Assembly: GCF_001519055.1 (NCBI RefSeq)
Contig: NZ_KQ954295.1
Location: forward strand, 62,001-126,000
Reading direction: 5' to 3'
DNA length: 64,000 nucleotides
Source: Novosphingobium sp. Fuku2-ISO-50
GTDB taxonomy: Bacteria > Pseudomonadota > Alphaproteobacteria > Sphingomonadales > Sphingomonadaceae
Shown: one piece after another, positions 32,825 to 41,818 of the stretch
Layout: each line of letters begins with the position of its first letter
How positions within the stretch are numbered: position 1 is the stretch's first letter
Made by a program: the position numbers and the translations under genes
Notes under the pieces: generated by a model
What the model was told of the DNA's origin: nothing
What the model saw: the letters and a program-made list of their open reading frames with translations, nothing else
Databases searched by the model: none

Positions 32825-33253
32825 CGAGAATGCAATGATGGATGCCACTGGGAGCCGTCTACGCCATCGATCGGGGTGCCTTGTTCCGCTTCGCGCGCAT
32901 CCCGGTGTTGACGGAAAACATGACCAGGCCAGAAACCCACTTCTGCGGGGTGGCGCCATTTTGGCACCGGCACTTATGGCATAACATCAATGGGTTATGG
33001 CGCTGGCGTCAAAACGGTGCCAGTCCACCCCTGCGAATCTATGGCGCAATATCAGAGCGTTACGAGCCAAAATGGCTTACGGGGGACCGTGTTAGGTGTA
33101 CCCTGTTTAGGAACTGCTCCACCACGTCGATATGGGGTTGGCGATCAGCTATCAGCGCGCCGATTGTCGCCCCGGTAAGGCAGGCGGCTAATTACGTGCA
33201 CTGTCACCGGAACCCCACCGCCGTAATTCCCATCCGCCGGAACCAGAGACCCG

Positions 33254-33574
33254 TTACGCAATATCGTTGCCGTCTCCCAGAAATCGAATATTTCTCAACC
33301 TTTTCCTAAAAAAAGATCGCAATAGCTTAATACCAAAAAATATAGGTGCCAAAAAAACAAATGTTAATGACAATAATTTAAAGACATCAGATGCAGCCCA
33401 CCTTGTATAAAACGCATTTGAAGCAAGCAATGTTATGAATATCGTTGAGAAACAAAAAACTGACACATAAATAAACACATTGCATATCATTATGCTGAAT
33501 TTATAGAAATCTTCTGCAAGGGGGTTATTTTTGTCGATTTCATCAAAATTACGATACGATTTAATCCTAGCCAT
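33254..33574 (-). CDS. Small AT-rich membrane protein, possible immunity protein
   Basis: A 106-aa protein with two strong hydrophobic segments (~residues 28-50 'IMICNVFIYVSVFCFSTIFI' and ~66-86 'LLSLTFVFLAPIFFGIKLL') and a basic C-terminus. The ribosome binding site AGGGAG is 8 bases before the ATG. The DNA is far more AT-rich than the rest of the window, with A/T-ending codons throughout, so it is very likely acquired. It starts 34 bases after the stop of the larger ORF upstream on the same strand. A small membrane protein directly behind a C-terminal toxin-like module is the arrangement of immunity genes; that role is inferred, as I recognise no immunity family. Confidence 0.7.
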   Translation of the reverse strand: MARIKSYRNFDEIDKNNPLAEDFYKFSIMICNVFIYVSVFCFSTIFITLLASNAFYTRWAASDVFKLLSLTFVFLAPIFFGIKLLRSFFRKRLRNIRFLGDGNDIA

Positions 33575-33608
33575 TTTATTGACTCCCTACTCCGAAGTAT
33601 GGCACCAC

Positions 33609-34844
33609 TCATCCCGATGGGCCAAGTTTATGATTTACAGCCATATTCCAAAGTGAAGTCCCCGTAATTGTGAGTGTAGTGCTTCCTTGAAAACCTACGA
33701 ATGCGCCGCCACCTTCACCCGGACCAAGGCCAGCTTTACTAATTCCCGCCGAGGTGACGTTGCCCTTATAATCCACCGTTGCCGAGGCCGATCCCTGCGC
33801 AAGCCCAAAGGCGCTATCCGCTTCAGCATAGGATGACGTACCCCAGTCGAAAATCGTGTTGGGTACAGTTTTGGCGTACTGCCCAGTCACCCCCAAGCCT
33901 CCACCGACGTACTTTCCGATGGCCGCGCCATAAGCTCCTTGCAGGGTCACAACTACGCCAAAATCTCCCGGGTGAAGCGCGCTTGGGGCATTGACAACCG
34001 CCGAAAGCTGGCCGCTTCCGCCGACACCTCCAATTGCAGCGGCACTAAGGGTGGCGCCAGCCTGAACATTTCCATTCCCAAAGACAATTGGCGCGTAGTT
34101 TCCTGTTAAATTTATATTTACAGCCAGATCCGTCTCTGCAGCCACTAGGCTAAGTGTATATCCTGGATTCTGAGATTCAAATTGTACTTGAGACGCCACC
34201 CATGCATTATCGATAGGATGAAAAATATTTTCTGAATTACTATAGGACATCGCCTGTAGCTTTGACTCCAAATTGCTATTGCCGTTCTCAGTTGTAGGTA
34301 TTGCCGTTACAAGTGTGGCAGACGATCCATCCCCAGTAGGCGGCGTCACCCCCCCGGACTGATCGAGAGCGCGCACGTTAACTGAAGTGGTCGATGTGGT
34401 GCCGTCTGCAAGAGTGACTGTTAATTGACCAGGAGTGTATTGAGTTGATCCATCTTCGGCCTCAATCGCGGTCGGAGGCGTAAACGCAGAGGTTGCACCA
34501 CCCGCCTGTGCATATTGAACCCCGCCCGAGGTGTATGTCACCGTTGGCTGTGGCACCTGGAGCGCCTGCGCGCTGGTATCCTGGCTCCCACTGATACTCC
34601 CGGCGACGGCATTACCGATGGTATTGCCAAGTATATGTGACCCGGCAGGGTCATAGCTCCATATACGATTTATTTCTTTGCCATACAGTCGGTTATGCCA
34701 CGCATTGCCCGACACGAAACGGCGGGCACGGATTTTACTCCCAAACGCGGTCTTGGGCGCGGGAGGCCCAATGGGCCGAGATGGGATGATGCGGACAGCC
34801 CCGGTCATGCATCGGAGTGTGCCGCGATCCCTGCGCGACGGCAA
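33609..34844 (-). CDS. C-terminal fragment resembling an adhesin or polymorphic toxin module
   Basis: An open frame of 411 codons with no credible start: TTG 34844 and ATG 34808 lack ribosome binding sites, and the first ~50 residues are arginine/proline-rich and unlike the rest. From ~residue 57 the protein looks real: 'IWSYDPAGSHILGNTIGNA' resembles linker sequences of large haemagglutinin/contact-dependent toxins, followed by threonine/serine-rich beta sequence and a glycine-rich C-terminal half ('AAIGGVGGSGQLSAVV', 'YGAAIGKYVGGGLGVTGQY'). Base composition falls from about 34690 downward. I interpret it as the displaced 3' end of a large secreted protein carrying its own C-terminal domain, with the small membrane protein behind it as partner. 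No catalytic motif is visible; the glycine-rich hydrophobic tracts could suit membrane insertion. Confidence 0.5.
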   Translation of the reverse strand: MPSRRDRGTLRCMTGAVRIIPSRPIGPPAPKTAFGSKIRARRFVSGNAWHNRLYGKEINRIWSYDPAGSHILGNTIGNAVAGSISGSQDTSAQALQVPQPTVTYTSGGVQYAQAGGATSAFTPPTAIEAEDGSTQYTPGQLTVTLADGTTSTTSVNVRALDQSGGVTPPTGDGSSATLVTAIPTTENGNSNLESKLQAMSYSNSENIFHPIDNAWVASQVQFESQNPGYTLSLVAAETDLAVNINLTGNYAPIVFGNGNVQAGATLSAAAIGGVGGSGQLSAVVNAPSALHPGDFGVVVTLQGAYGAAIGKYVGGGLGVTGQYAKTVPNTIFDWGTSSYAEADSAFGLAQGSASATVDYKGNVTSAGISKAGLGPGEGGGAFVGFQGSTTLTITGTSLWNMAVNHKLGPSG

Positions 34845-34940
34845 GAGGAGTAACGGGCGAAGTTCACCGAATTCGGCAAGGTCAATGCGCCCAATTCACT
34901 TGGCGATCAGCGGCTTCCCGGATCAAGGCCGGAAAGAGCC

Positions 34941-36428
34941 CTACAACAGCGGCCCGGCGAGGCGGAGGAGGTTTTCGAGGAAGCGTTGAGCGCGCGGGCG
35001 GGCGGACCAGGCGGCTTTGTCGATCATCGTGCTGCGCGCGGCATAAGTGTCGATGATGGTATCGAGATCGGCGCTGATCTGACGGTCATAGAGGATCAGG
35101 CTGAGTTCGAGATTCAGGTAAAAGCTGCGCATGTCCATGTTGACTGTGCCGAACAGCGTGACGCCTTCGTCGATCAGGACCGCCTTGGCATGGAGCAGTC
35201 CGCCGGTGAACCGCCCGATGGCGACGCCCGCGCCGAGCAATTCCTCGTAAGACGCCTCGCTCGCATATTGGCCGATCCGCGTGTCGACTTTTTCGGGAAC
35301 GATGATTTCGACGGCGACGCCGCGTTTGGCCGCCGATTTCAGCGCAAGCAGAACGGCCTGATCGGGGATGAAATAGGGCGTGACGATGCGCACGCGGCGG
35401 CGCGCGTTGAAAATGGCGGCGACGATGAATTCAAAGATCGTCGCATCGGCCATTTCCGGCCCCGACGGCAGCAACTGCATCAAGATCCTGCTGTCGGGAG
35501 AGGCCGCCTTGCGCGCGTCGAAGGGCAATGCCGGCAAGTCCCTGTCCTGAGCCCTGTTGCCGATAACCGTGCGCCAGTCTTTGGACTCGGGCGTATCAAG
35601 CAGGGCGTCGGCATTGAACACACAGGCAATCGCATCGACCATCTGCCCCTCGACGCGCATCATCAGGTCGATCCATTCGCCGACGTGGCTGCCGGATTTG
35701 AACAGATGCGGATCGACGAGATTGAAGCTGCCGGTATAGGCAACCGACCTGTCGCAGATCAGCAGCTTGCGATGGTTGCGCAAATCGGATCGCTTCGAAA
35801 ACGACTTGATCACCGCGACCGGCAGCGAGTGGATCACGTTTACCCCTGCGGCCCGCAGGCGCGCGGGCCATACCGAGCGAAAGAACGGCTTGCTGCCGTA
35901 ATCATCGGCCAGGATCGTGCATGAAACGCCGCGCGACGCCGCCCGGAGCACCGCGTCCAAAATCGCTTCGACCCGCCCGCTCGGATCGATGATGTAGAAT
36001 TCCAGGCAGCAATCGCTTTGCGCCCGATCGATGTCGCGGCCCATGCTTTCCAGAATTTCGCCTGCATCGGTCAGGATGGTATACGCATTGCGCGCCAGCA
36101 CGGGAAAGCCGCTCTCGCGCGCGATCGATCCTGCCAGCGCACCGAACGGTTCGGCGATCCCCGCGAGATCTACGCCGTCCGCGCGTGCAACCGCATAAGC
36201 CTTCTGGTAATAGCGGCGAATGCGCTGGCCGATTTTCAGCCGGCGCTGGCCAAGGCTATGCGCGCCAAACAGGCCATAGAGCACCGGCCCGGCGATCGGC
36301 ATGGCAATCAACACGACAATCCATGCCAGTGCCGTATTGACCTGCAGCTTGCGATAGAGAATGCGCAGCGACAGCGCGAACGCCAGACCGACGTGGATCA
36401 GGAGCGGGGCTGAAATCGATGAGATCAA
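34941..36428 (-). CDS. cls: Cardiolipin synthase (phospholipase D family)
   Basis: A 495-aa membrane enzyme that condenses phosphatidylglycerol into cardiolipin. Two N-terminal transmembrane segments ('APLLIHVGLAFALSLRIL', 'ALAWIVVLIAMPIAGPVLYGLFG') precede two PLD domains with HKD motifs: 'HRKLLICDRSVAYTGSFN' (H219) and 'HAKAVLIDEGVTLFGTVN' (H413). TTG 36428 is preferred because GGGGGAG lies just upstream and residues encoded before it are unrelated. It is divergent from an EEP-family phosphatase gene 88 bases away; a PLD-type synthase beside an EEP protein is also seen in E. coli clsB-ybhP, supporting the assignment. Confidence 0.92.
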   Translation of the reverse strand: MISSISAPLLIHVGLAFALSLRILYRKLQVNTALAWIVVLIAMPIAGPVLYGLFGAHSLGQRRLKIGQRIRRYYQKAYAVARADGVDLAGIAEPFGALAGSIARESGFPVLARNAYTILTDAGEILESMGRDIDRAQSDCCLEFYIIDPSGRVEAILDAVLRAASRGVSCTILADDYGSKPFFRSVWPARLRAAGVNVIHSLPVAVIKSFSKRSDLRNHRKLLICDRSVAYTGSFNLVDPHLFKSGSHVGEWIDLMMRVEGQMVDAIACVFNADALLDTPESKDWRTVIGNRAQDRDLPALPFDARKAASPDSRILMQLLPSGPEMADATIFEFIVAAIFNARRRVRIVTPYFIPDQAVLLALKSAAKRGVAVEIIVPEKVDTRIGQYASEASYEELLGAGVAIGRFTGGLLHAKAVLIDEGVTLFGTVNMDMRSFYLNLELSLILYDRQISADLDTIIDTYAARSTMIDKAAWSARPRAQRFLENLLRLAGPLL

Positions 36429-36516
36429 GTCTGCTCCCCCACAATTCCGCAACGGCGCCCTACCATGTCTTTGCCCGGAACAGCGTCTTTCCGCAAACGG
36501 CGAAAGTCGACCGCCG

Positions 36517-37263
36517 ATGAAGCTGCTGACATGGAACATCCAGGCCGCCATCGGCACCCGGCGCTATCGCGATTACCTTTTGCACGCGCACCGGCAAATG
36601 ATCCACACCCCGTCCAAGGCGCTTGCCTTGCGCGCGATCGCCCGGGAAATCGCGCCATTCGACGTGATCTGTCTACAGGAAATCGATCTGGGCGGGCGGC
36701 GCGCGGGCTATCGCTCGCAAGTCGAGACAATCGCGGCGGAATCGGGGCATGCCCATTTCGCCGTGCAACAGAACAGGATCGTTCCCGGCATTTCGCGCCA
36801 TGGCAACGCCATTCTCAGCCGCTGGCCATTGCATCTTGTCCACGACATCAAACTTCCGGGCCGGGTTCCGGGGCGCGGCTGCCTGATTGTCGATATTGAC
36901 GGTCCTGCGGCGCTGCGCGTCGCCTGCCTGCATCTGAGCCTGGGCGCGCCGTCGCAATTGGCGCAGCTTGCCGCCGTTGCCGATGGCCTGCGCGCGGCGC
37001 GCGACTGGGTGGCGATGGGCGATTTCAATTGCGGGGTCGGCAGCGCACCGCTCGACGCCTTTTGCACGATGGCGGGCGGCAGGCTGGCGCCGTCATCGCC
37101 CGATACGTACCCCTCGTGGCAGCCGCGCCGCGACTATGACCATATCGTGAGCAGCAGCGAGCTGCCCCTCACGCACTATCGCGCCGAAACCGCGATCCTG
37201 TCGGACCATCTGGCGGTATCGGCGCGTGTCGCGGTTCCCGACCTGTCGGCACGGAAAGAATGA
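36517..37263 (+). CDS. Endonuclease/exonuclease/phosphatase family protein
   Basis: A 248-aa EEP-superfamily hydrolase. It starts MKLLTWNIQAAIGTRRYRDY, carrying the conserved WNI asparagine, then 'CLQEIDLGGRR' (metal glutamate), 'GDFNCGVGS' (DxN), 'YDHIVSSSELPL' and the final 'SDHLAVSARV' histidine. All residues of the metal-dependent active site are present. The probable substrate is a phospholipid headgroup, nucleic acid or small phosphate ester. ATG 36517 is where family homology begins. Divergence from cardiolipin synthase parallels the ybhP-clsB neighbourhood and suggests a role in membrane lipid metabolism. Confidence 0.88.
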   Translation: MKLLTWNIQAAIGTRRYRDYLLHAHRQMIHTPSKALALRAIAREIAPFDVICLQEIDLGGRRAGYRSQVETIAAESGHAHFAVQQNRIVPGISRHGNAILSRWPLHLVHDIKLPGRVPGRGCLIVDIDGPAALRVACLHLSLGAPSQLAQLAAVADGLRAARDWVAMGDFNCGVGSAPLDAFCTMAGGRLAPSSPDTYPSWQPRRDYDHIVSSSELPLTHYRAETAILSDHLAVSARVAVPDLSARKE

Positions 37264-37339
37264 TCGAGGAGGCATGATCGCGGGGGGGATGATCGCGGGG
37301 GCTGGGCGCGCGATACGCGCTCGGCCCCCGACCGGGTCA

Positions 37340-37477
37340 TTACATCCGGTCGCGCTGTTTGCGCGTGGCGGCGAGGACGGGCGAGGTTTCAAGCGGCTGA
37401 AGGCCGACGCTGGGCTTTGACTTGGCGGCCTTGGGCTTGCGGACTTCGCGATTGCTGCGCTTTTGCGATTTGGCCAT
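37340..37477 (-). CDS. Small lysine/arginine-rich protein of unknown function
   Basis: A 45-aa basic protein starting MAKSQKRSNREVRKPKAAKS. Very similar short proteins are common in proteobacterial annotations but have no assigned function. The high positive charge suggests nucleic-acid or ribosome contact. ATG 37477 is chosen as the conserved start; the frame extends 35 codons upstream without that character. It ends 76 bases from the convergent EEP gene. Confidence 0.7.
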   Translation of the reverse strand: MAKSQKRSNREVRKPKAAKSKPSVGLQPLETSPVLAATRKQRDRM

Positions 37478-37624
37478 GGTGAAAAATGTCCTGTTGGATG
37501 CCGGATCGACATCAGGGGGCGCAAACGCTGCCCCACGTTCGCGGGCGGACCTGAGTCCAAAAATTCCGCGATGCGCCATCATAGCACCGATCGGGCAAGT
37601 CCCGGCATCAATTCGCCGCCGCGA

Positions 37625-38437
37625 TCATCCGAGCCGGTCTTCATCGGTATAGATTTCAAAGCGGGTCAGCGTAACCGGCCCGAACGTGGTGACCAGCGCC
37701 GCATCGGCCGCATCGCGCCCGCGCGCCATCAGGATACGCCCGCGCCGGGGGAAATTGTGCCTTGCGTCGAACACATACCAGCGCCCTTCGAGCCAGACTT
37801 CGAACCAGGCGGAAAAGTCCATGTCGCCGACAATCGCCGGCAAATCCATGTCGCCCAGATAGCCGGTGCAATAGCGCGCCGGAATGTTCATGCACCGGCA
37901 CAGCGCGATCGCCAGATGCGCATAATCGCGGCACACGCCGACTTGTTCGTGAAACACGTCCCACGCGGTCTTGGTCGGGCGCGCGGCCAGATAGTCAAAG
38001 CGGATGCGTTCATGAACAAACGTCACGATCGCCTGCACCATGCCCCAGCCCGGCTGTACGGTCCCGAACAAGTCCCACGCGATCTGGGTCAGCCGGTCGG
38101 TTTCGCAATAGCGACTGGCGAGAAGATACATCAGCACTTCGTCGGGCAATTCGGCCAGCGGTACGGCCCGCGCATGGGGCACGACGGCATCGGGCTCAAA
38201 GCTGTCCTCGATCACGAAACCGCACGAAATGGTGATCCCGCCGGGCGGCATGGTAAACCGGCTGCAGATATTGCCGAAGCTGTCGACATAGTCGTAAATC
38301 GGCACATCGGGCGTCGTGAAAATGCGCTGTGCGGTGCGCAAATCCTTGTTGCGAGAGGCATGGACGCTCAGGTTGGCGAGCATCGGCACCGCCTGTTGCG
38401 ACGCAAAACCGATGTCATATCCGGCGCGGATCAGCAT
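37625..38437 (-). CDS. Transglutaminase-like cysteine protease family protein
   Basis: A 270-aa cytosolic protein with a transglutaminase-like core: nucleophile C169 in 'EQVGVCRDYAHLAIALCR', the histidine in 'EGRWYVFDARHNFPR' and the aspartate of the same strand. The first ~110 residues form a beta-rich N-terminal domain ('IYDYVDSFGNICSRFTMP'). Bacterial members are mostly peptidases, often co-occurring with alpha-E/circularly permuted ATP-grasp genes, none of which is near here. The role is unknown. Confidence 0.9.
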   Translation of the reverse strand: MLIRAGYDIGFASQQAVPMLANLSVHASRNKDLRTAQRIFTTPDVPIYDYVDSFGNICSRFTMPPGGITISCGFVIEDSFEPDAVVPHARAVPLAELPDEVLMYLLASRYCETDRLTQIAWDLFGTVQPGWGMVQAIVTFVHERIRFDYLAARPTKTAWDVFHEQVGVCRDYAHLAIALCRCMNIPARYCTGYLGDMDLPAIVGDMDFSAWFEVWLEGRWYVFDARHNFPRRGRILMARGRDAADAALVTTFGPVTLTRFEIYTDEDRLG

Positions 38438-38518
38438 GGCGGCAGGCTTTCATGAGAGAGTGAACCGCACCCTCGCACCGCCCGCCCCGGCTGGCAACGG
38501 CCTTGAACGCGCCCCTGG

Positions 38519-39697
38519 TCATGTGCCGACGCTTCGTTTCAGCAAGAGCGGCACGGTCAGCCCCTGAACAAAGATCGAAAAGGCGACAACGGCAAAGGCC
38601 GCGCCGACCAGCGCGTCATGCTCGGGCAGGCTGACCGGCGCGCCCAGGGCCAGCGCCAGCGCCAGCGCGCCGCGCAATCCGCCCCAAAACAGGATGTGTT
38701 GCGTCAGGCGGTCGACCGCCAGACGGCTGTTCCGGAACAGCCGGGCAATCGGATAGATCGCCGCCGCGCGCCCGATCAGCACCGCCGCCGTGCCGATCAC
38801 CGCCGGGAGCCAGTACGAGCCGAGCGGCTGCGCCCCTTCGCGGCAGCCGATCAACAGGAACACCACCGAATTGGCCAGGAACGCCGCAAAATCCCAGAAC
38901 CGGATCACGGCTACGCCGCCCGCCTCGGTCAGCATGCGCCCCTTGCCCCAATTGCCCACCAGCATGCCCGACGACAGCGTCGCCAGCACGCCCGAGACAT
39001 GCAGTTCCTCGGCCAGCAGGAATGCGCCATAGGCCGCCAGCATGGTCAGCGTGATCTCGACAAGATGATCCCCCGACCGTCCCGCGACCATCATCATCGC
39101 GCCCCCCACCGCCAGCCCGAGCAGAACCCCGCCGCCCACCGTCATGATCAGCGCGAGCGCGATGGGGCCGGGCCCGACCGCCGAGCCCGCGATCCATGCG
39201 GCGACCAGGGCAAACAGCACCGCCGCCGCACCGTCGTTGACCAGGCTTTCGGCCTCCATCAGAAAGTGCAGCCGTTGCGGCGCAGCCTGATCCTTCATCA
39301 TCGCGATCACCGAAACCGGGTCGGTCGCCGCGATCAGGCTGCCGAACAACAGCGAAGCCGGCCAGCCCCAGCCTGCCGCCAAATGCATGCACAAGGCCAC
39401 CACCAGCGCCGACAGCAAGGTGCCGCCAAACGCCAGCGACAAGACCAACGCGCTCTCGCGGCGAAACTGCGCCCAGCCGAGATGCAGCGCCGCTTCGAAC
39501 ACCAGCGGCGGCAAAAGTACGGTAAACACCAGTTCCGGAGTCAGCTCGATGCCGCTCTTGTACCCCGACAGGCTGAGCCCCACCCCCGCAATCACCAGGC
39601 CGATGGCATAAGGCTGCCCCAGCCGACGGCACACGGTCGCCACCAGACAGGCGATGAACAGCAACAGCCCGAGCGCAACGATGTCGACGTGATGCAT
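38519..39697 (-). CDS. Na+/H+ antiporter (CPA1/NhaP-type)
   Basis: A 392-aa inner-membrane antiporter with about 12 transmembrane segments. It carries the family core: 'LVFTVLLPPLVFEAALHL', 'GSLIAATDPVSVIAMMKD' (TDP helix), 'MEAESLVNDGAAAVLF' (ND ion-binding pair) and 'FWGGLRGALALALAL' (GGLRG). These residues bind Na+ and exchange it for H+, so the protein should act in pH and sodium homeostasis. GAGAGG lies 9 bases upstream of the ATG. It lacks the long cytosolic tail of eukaryotic NHE and ends soon after the last helix. Confidence 0.92.
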   Translation of the reverse strand: MHHVDIVALGLLLFIACLVATVCRRLGQPYAIGLVIAGVGLSLSGYKSGIELTPELVFTVLLPPLVFEAALHLGWAQFRRESALVLSLAFGGTLLSALVVALCMHLAAGWGWPASLLFGSLIAATDPVSVIAMMKDQAAPQRLHFLMEAESLVNDGAAAVLFALVAAWIAGSAVGPGPIALALIMTVGGGVLLGLAVGGAMMMVAGRSGDHLVEITLTMLAAYGAFLLAEELHVSGVLATLSSGMLVGNWGKGRMLTEAGGVAVIRFWDFAAFLANSVVFLLIGCREGAQPLGSYWLPAVIGTAAVLIGRAAAIYPIARLFRNSRLAVDRLTQHILFWGGLRGALALALALGAPVSLPEHDALVGAAFAVVAFSIFVQGLTVPLLLKRSVGT

Positions 39698-39749
39698 GGC
39701 GAAGCGCCTCTCGTGTACGCGCGCTGGTTACCAGCCGAAGGCGGACGGG

Positions 39750-40517
39750 TCAGAATCCGCCATGGAACAGCCCGATGGTCAAGGCGATACCGATGCCGAC
39801 GACGACAAAGCGCAGCGCGCGTTCATTCACGCGGCGCAGCATGTGCGCGCCGAGCCAGCTGCCGGCGAGCGCGCCGACCATGGCGACCGTCATCGCCAGC
39901 CAGCGCACTTCGCCCGACACGAGGAAAATCAGCACGGCGGTAAAATTCATCACCCCGGCCAGCATGTTCTTGGTCGAAGCCGCCGCGCGCACCGGCACAC
40001 CGCTGAGCGCCAGCGCGGCCATCATCAGGAAACCGATGCCCCCGCCGAAATAGCCGCCATAGATCGCGATCCCCATCTGCACCGCGCCCGCCGATACCGG
40101 CCCGAGCGGGCGCGCGCCGCCGCCTTCGTGCGGCGCCTTGCGAAAGAACGAGCCCCAGGCAAAGGCGGCGGTGGCAAACAGCACCAGCCACGGCACCATG
40201 CGGGCAAAGACCTGCGAAGGCGTCAAAAGCAGCAGGACCGCGCCAAGCACCCCGCCGATCAGGCTGATCACGGTAAGCGCGCGCAACGACAGGCTCGCCG
40301 TACCCGAAGCATGCGCCCGGCCAAGCCAGCCACCCGTCACCTGCCCCGGAAACAGCGCCACGGTCGAGGTGATATTGGCCGCGCGGGCGTCCATCCCGGT
40401 CAGCATCAGCACCGGCAAAGTGATGAACGAGCCGCCGCCCGCCAACTGATTTTGCGCACCCGCCCAGACCGCGCCGACCAACAGCACGCCAAAGTGAAAC
40501 AGCAAGGGTGAATTCAT
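39750..40517 (-). CDS. TauE/SafE family sulfite exporter-like permease
   Basis: A 255-aa membrane protein with about eight hydrophobic segments and two TauE/SafE half-repeats. Each has the characteristic glycine-rich loop: 'AGGGSFITLPVLMLTG' in the first half and 'YGGYFGGGIGFLMMAALAL' in the second. Members export sulfite, sulfoacetate or other organic anions; the substrate here is unknown. The gene is 52 bases upstream of the antiporter gene on the same strand and may be cotranscribed with it. Confidence 0.9.
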   Translation of the reverse strand: MNSPLLFHFGVLLVGAVWAGAQNQLAGGGSFITLPVLMLTGMDARAANITSTVALFPGQVTGGWLGRAHASGTASLSLRALTVISLIGGVLGAVLLLLTPSQVFARMVPWLVLFATAAFAWGSFFRKAPHEGGGARPLGPVSAGAVQMGIAIYGGYFGGGIGFLMMAALALSGVPVRAAASTKNMLAGVMNFTAVLIFLVSGEVRWLAMTVAMVGALAGSWLGAHMLRRVNERALRFVVVGIGIALTIGLFHGGF

Positions 40518-40593
40518 CGGTACGCTCGCAGGAAAAAGGGGATCGCGGGCGCGGTACTCCCGATCGGGAGCGATGAAAACCCTTTACAATCGG

Positions 40594-41808
40594 TCAGATC
40601 AGATCGAGCCGCGCCGGGGCCACGCCCGGAAAAATCGTCGCCAGTTGCGCCTTGTTCAGCCCGTATTGCCGATGCCACAGCCCCCCGATCAGCGCGCGAT
40701 AGTCGGTCAGGACCGGCAAATCACGACCCTGGTTCAAGGTTTCGGGGGCCACGCGCACTTGCGGGCCAACCATGCGCCCGCCCGCGACTCCGCCACCCAG
40801 AACCCAATAGATGCTGCCATGGCCATGGTCGGTGCCGCGATTGCCGTTTTCGCGGAATGTACGGCCAAATTCGGAAAGCACCACGACCACGCTCTGCCGC
40901 CAGGCCTCGGGGCCGAGCGCGGCGGCATAAGCGGCAAGGCCGCGCCCCAGTTCGCCGACCCGACCCGCCAGTTGCCCTTGCGCGCCGCCCTGGTTGACGT
41001 GCGTATCCCACCCGCCGACATCGACAAAGGCAAGGTTGTATGTGTCGCGCATGACCAGCCCGATGCGCTGCGCCGCCGCCTCGAACCCGCGCGCGGCAAT
41101 CGCGCCGCGCCCACTGCTGCGCATGTCTTCCTCGATCGTATGCCAGACGGTGTCGCGCGCAGAAAAACCGGCATGGATCGCCGCATCGAGATCGATCCCG
41201 CCCAGCCGCTGTCCGCGATACATCGCGGCGATCATCGCGGTTTCGGCATCGTCGATCGGCGGCTTGCCATTGCCGCCAAGCGCCAGATTGGGGATCATCG
41301 GCCCGCCGCGCAGGATCAGCGGCAAAGTGTCGGAAAAAGCGATCGTGCGTTTTCCGCCTGTACCGAGCACATCGGCCAGCCGCCCCATGAAACCCGAGCC
41401 ATAGCGGCGTGAAGCCTGAACGGGCTGGCCCATCTCGATGGTATCCTGCGTTTCGAAATGGCTGCGGCTCATGTCGTCGGTCCCCGCGAACGGGACAAAG
41501 GCGATCTGCCGCGCCGCCCACAGCGGGGCCATGCTGTCGCGCAAGGCGGGATGCAGGCTCCAGTCGGCATCGAGCGGCAAGGCCGCCTGCGGATTGGCCG
41601 GATCGGGCGCCGCAAGCGCGATCGTCGGGCGGGCCTGATGGTAAAAGGCATTGCCGGTCGGCGCGATCACATTGGCCGCGTCATAAGCCCCGCGCAGAAA
41701 CACGAGCAGGAACCGCGTGCCCGATGCGGCAGGCGCGGCGATGGCCCCGCCCCCCAGCAGCGAAAGTCCGACGCCACCGGCCAACATGGTGCGACGATCA
41801 AGCATCAT
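40594..41808 (-). CDS. DUF1501 Tat-type secreted protein
   Basis: A 404-aa DUF1501 protein. It begins MMLDRRTMLAGGVGLSLLGG, a twin-arginine-like signal, followed by 'LVFLRGAYDAANVIAP', 'SHFETQDTIEMG', 'DVGGWDTHVNQGG', 'VVVLSEFGRTFRENGNRGTDHG' and 'LTDYRALIGGLWHRQYG', all typical of the family, which is alkaline-phosphatase-like in fold. AAGGAGGA precedes ATG 41808; the frame is open ~100 codons further up inside the DUF1800 gene, without DUF1501 character. Start and preceding stop are 10 bases apart, and DUF1501/DUF1800 pairs are widely conserved. Biochemical function is unknown. Confidence 0.92.
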   Translation of the reverse strand: MMLDRRTMLAGGVGLSLLGGGAIAAPAASGTRFLLVFLRGAYDAANVIAPTGNAFYHQARPTIALAAPDPANPQAALPLDADWSLHPALRDSMAPLWAARQIAFVPFAGTDDMSRSHFETQDTIEMGQPVQASRRYGSGFMGRLADVLGTGGKRTIAFSDTLPLILRGGPMIPNLALGGNGKPPIDDAETAMIAAMYRGQRLGGIDLDAAIHAGFSARDTVWHTIEEDMRSSGRGAIAARGFEAAAQRIGLVMRDTYNLAFVDVGGWDTHVNQGGAQGQLAGRVGELGRGLAAYAAALGPEAWRQSVVVVLSEFGRTFRENGNRGTDHGHGSIYWVLGGGVAGGRMVGPQVRVAPETLNQGRDLPVLTDYRALIGGLWHRQYGLNKAQLATIFPGVAPARLDLI

Positions 41809-41818
41809 CGGTCCTCCT

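Larger units (their letters stand above)
31964..33253. other. Gene-free accessory stretch with repeats and a transposase remnant
   Basis: About 1.3 kb without an intact gene. It holds a duplicated 73-bp sequence, two copies of a 22-bp sequence, a GTCCCCGG repeat array and the 5' end of a REP-associated transposase gene. ORFs here are short and read through repeats. Base composition is more mixed than in the flanking genes. Confidence 0.7.

Noticed and set aside
32842..33309. 155-codon ORF in the accessory island
   Set aside because: No ribosome binding site or domain; it reads through repeat remnants and overlaps the end of the small membrane protein gene.
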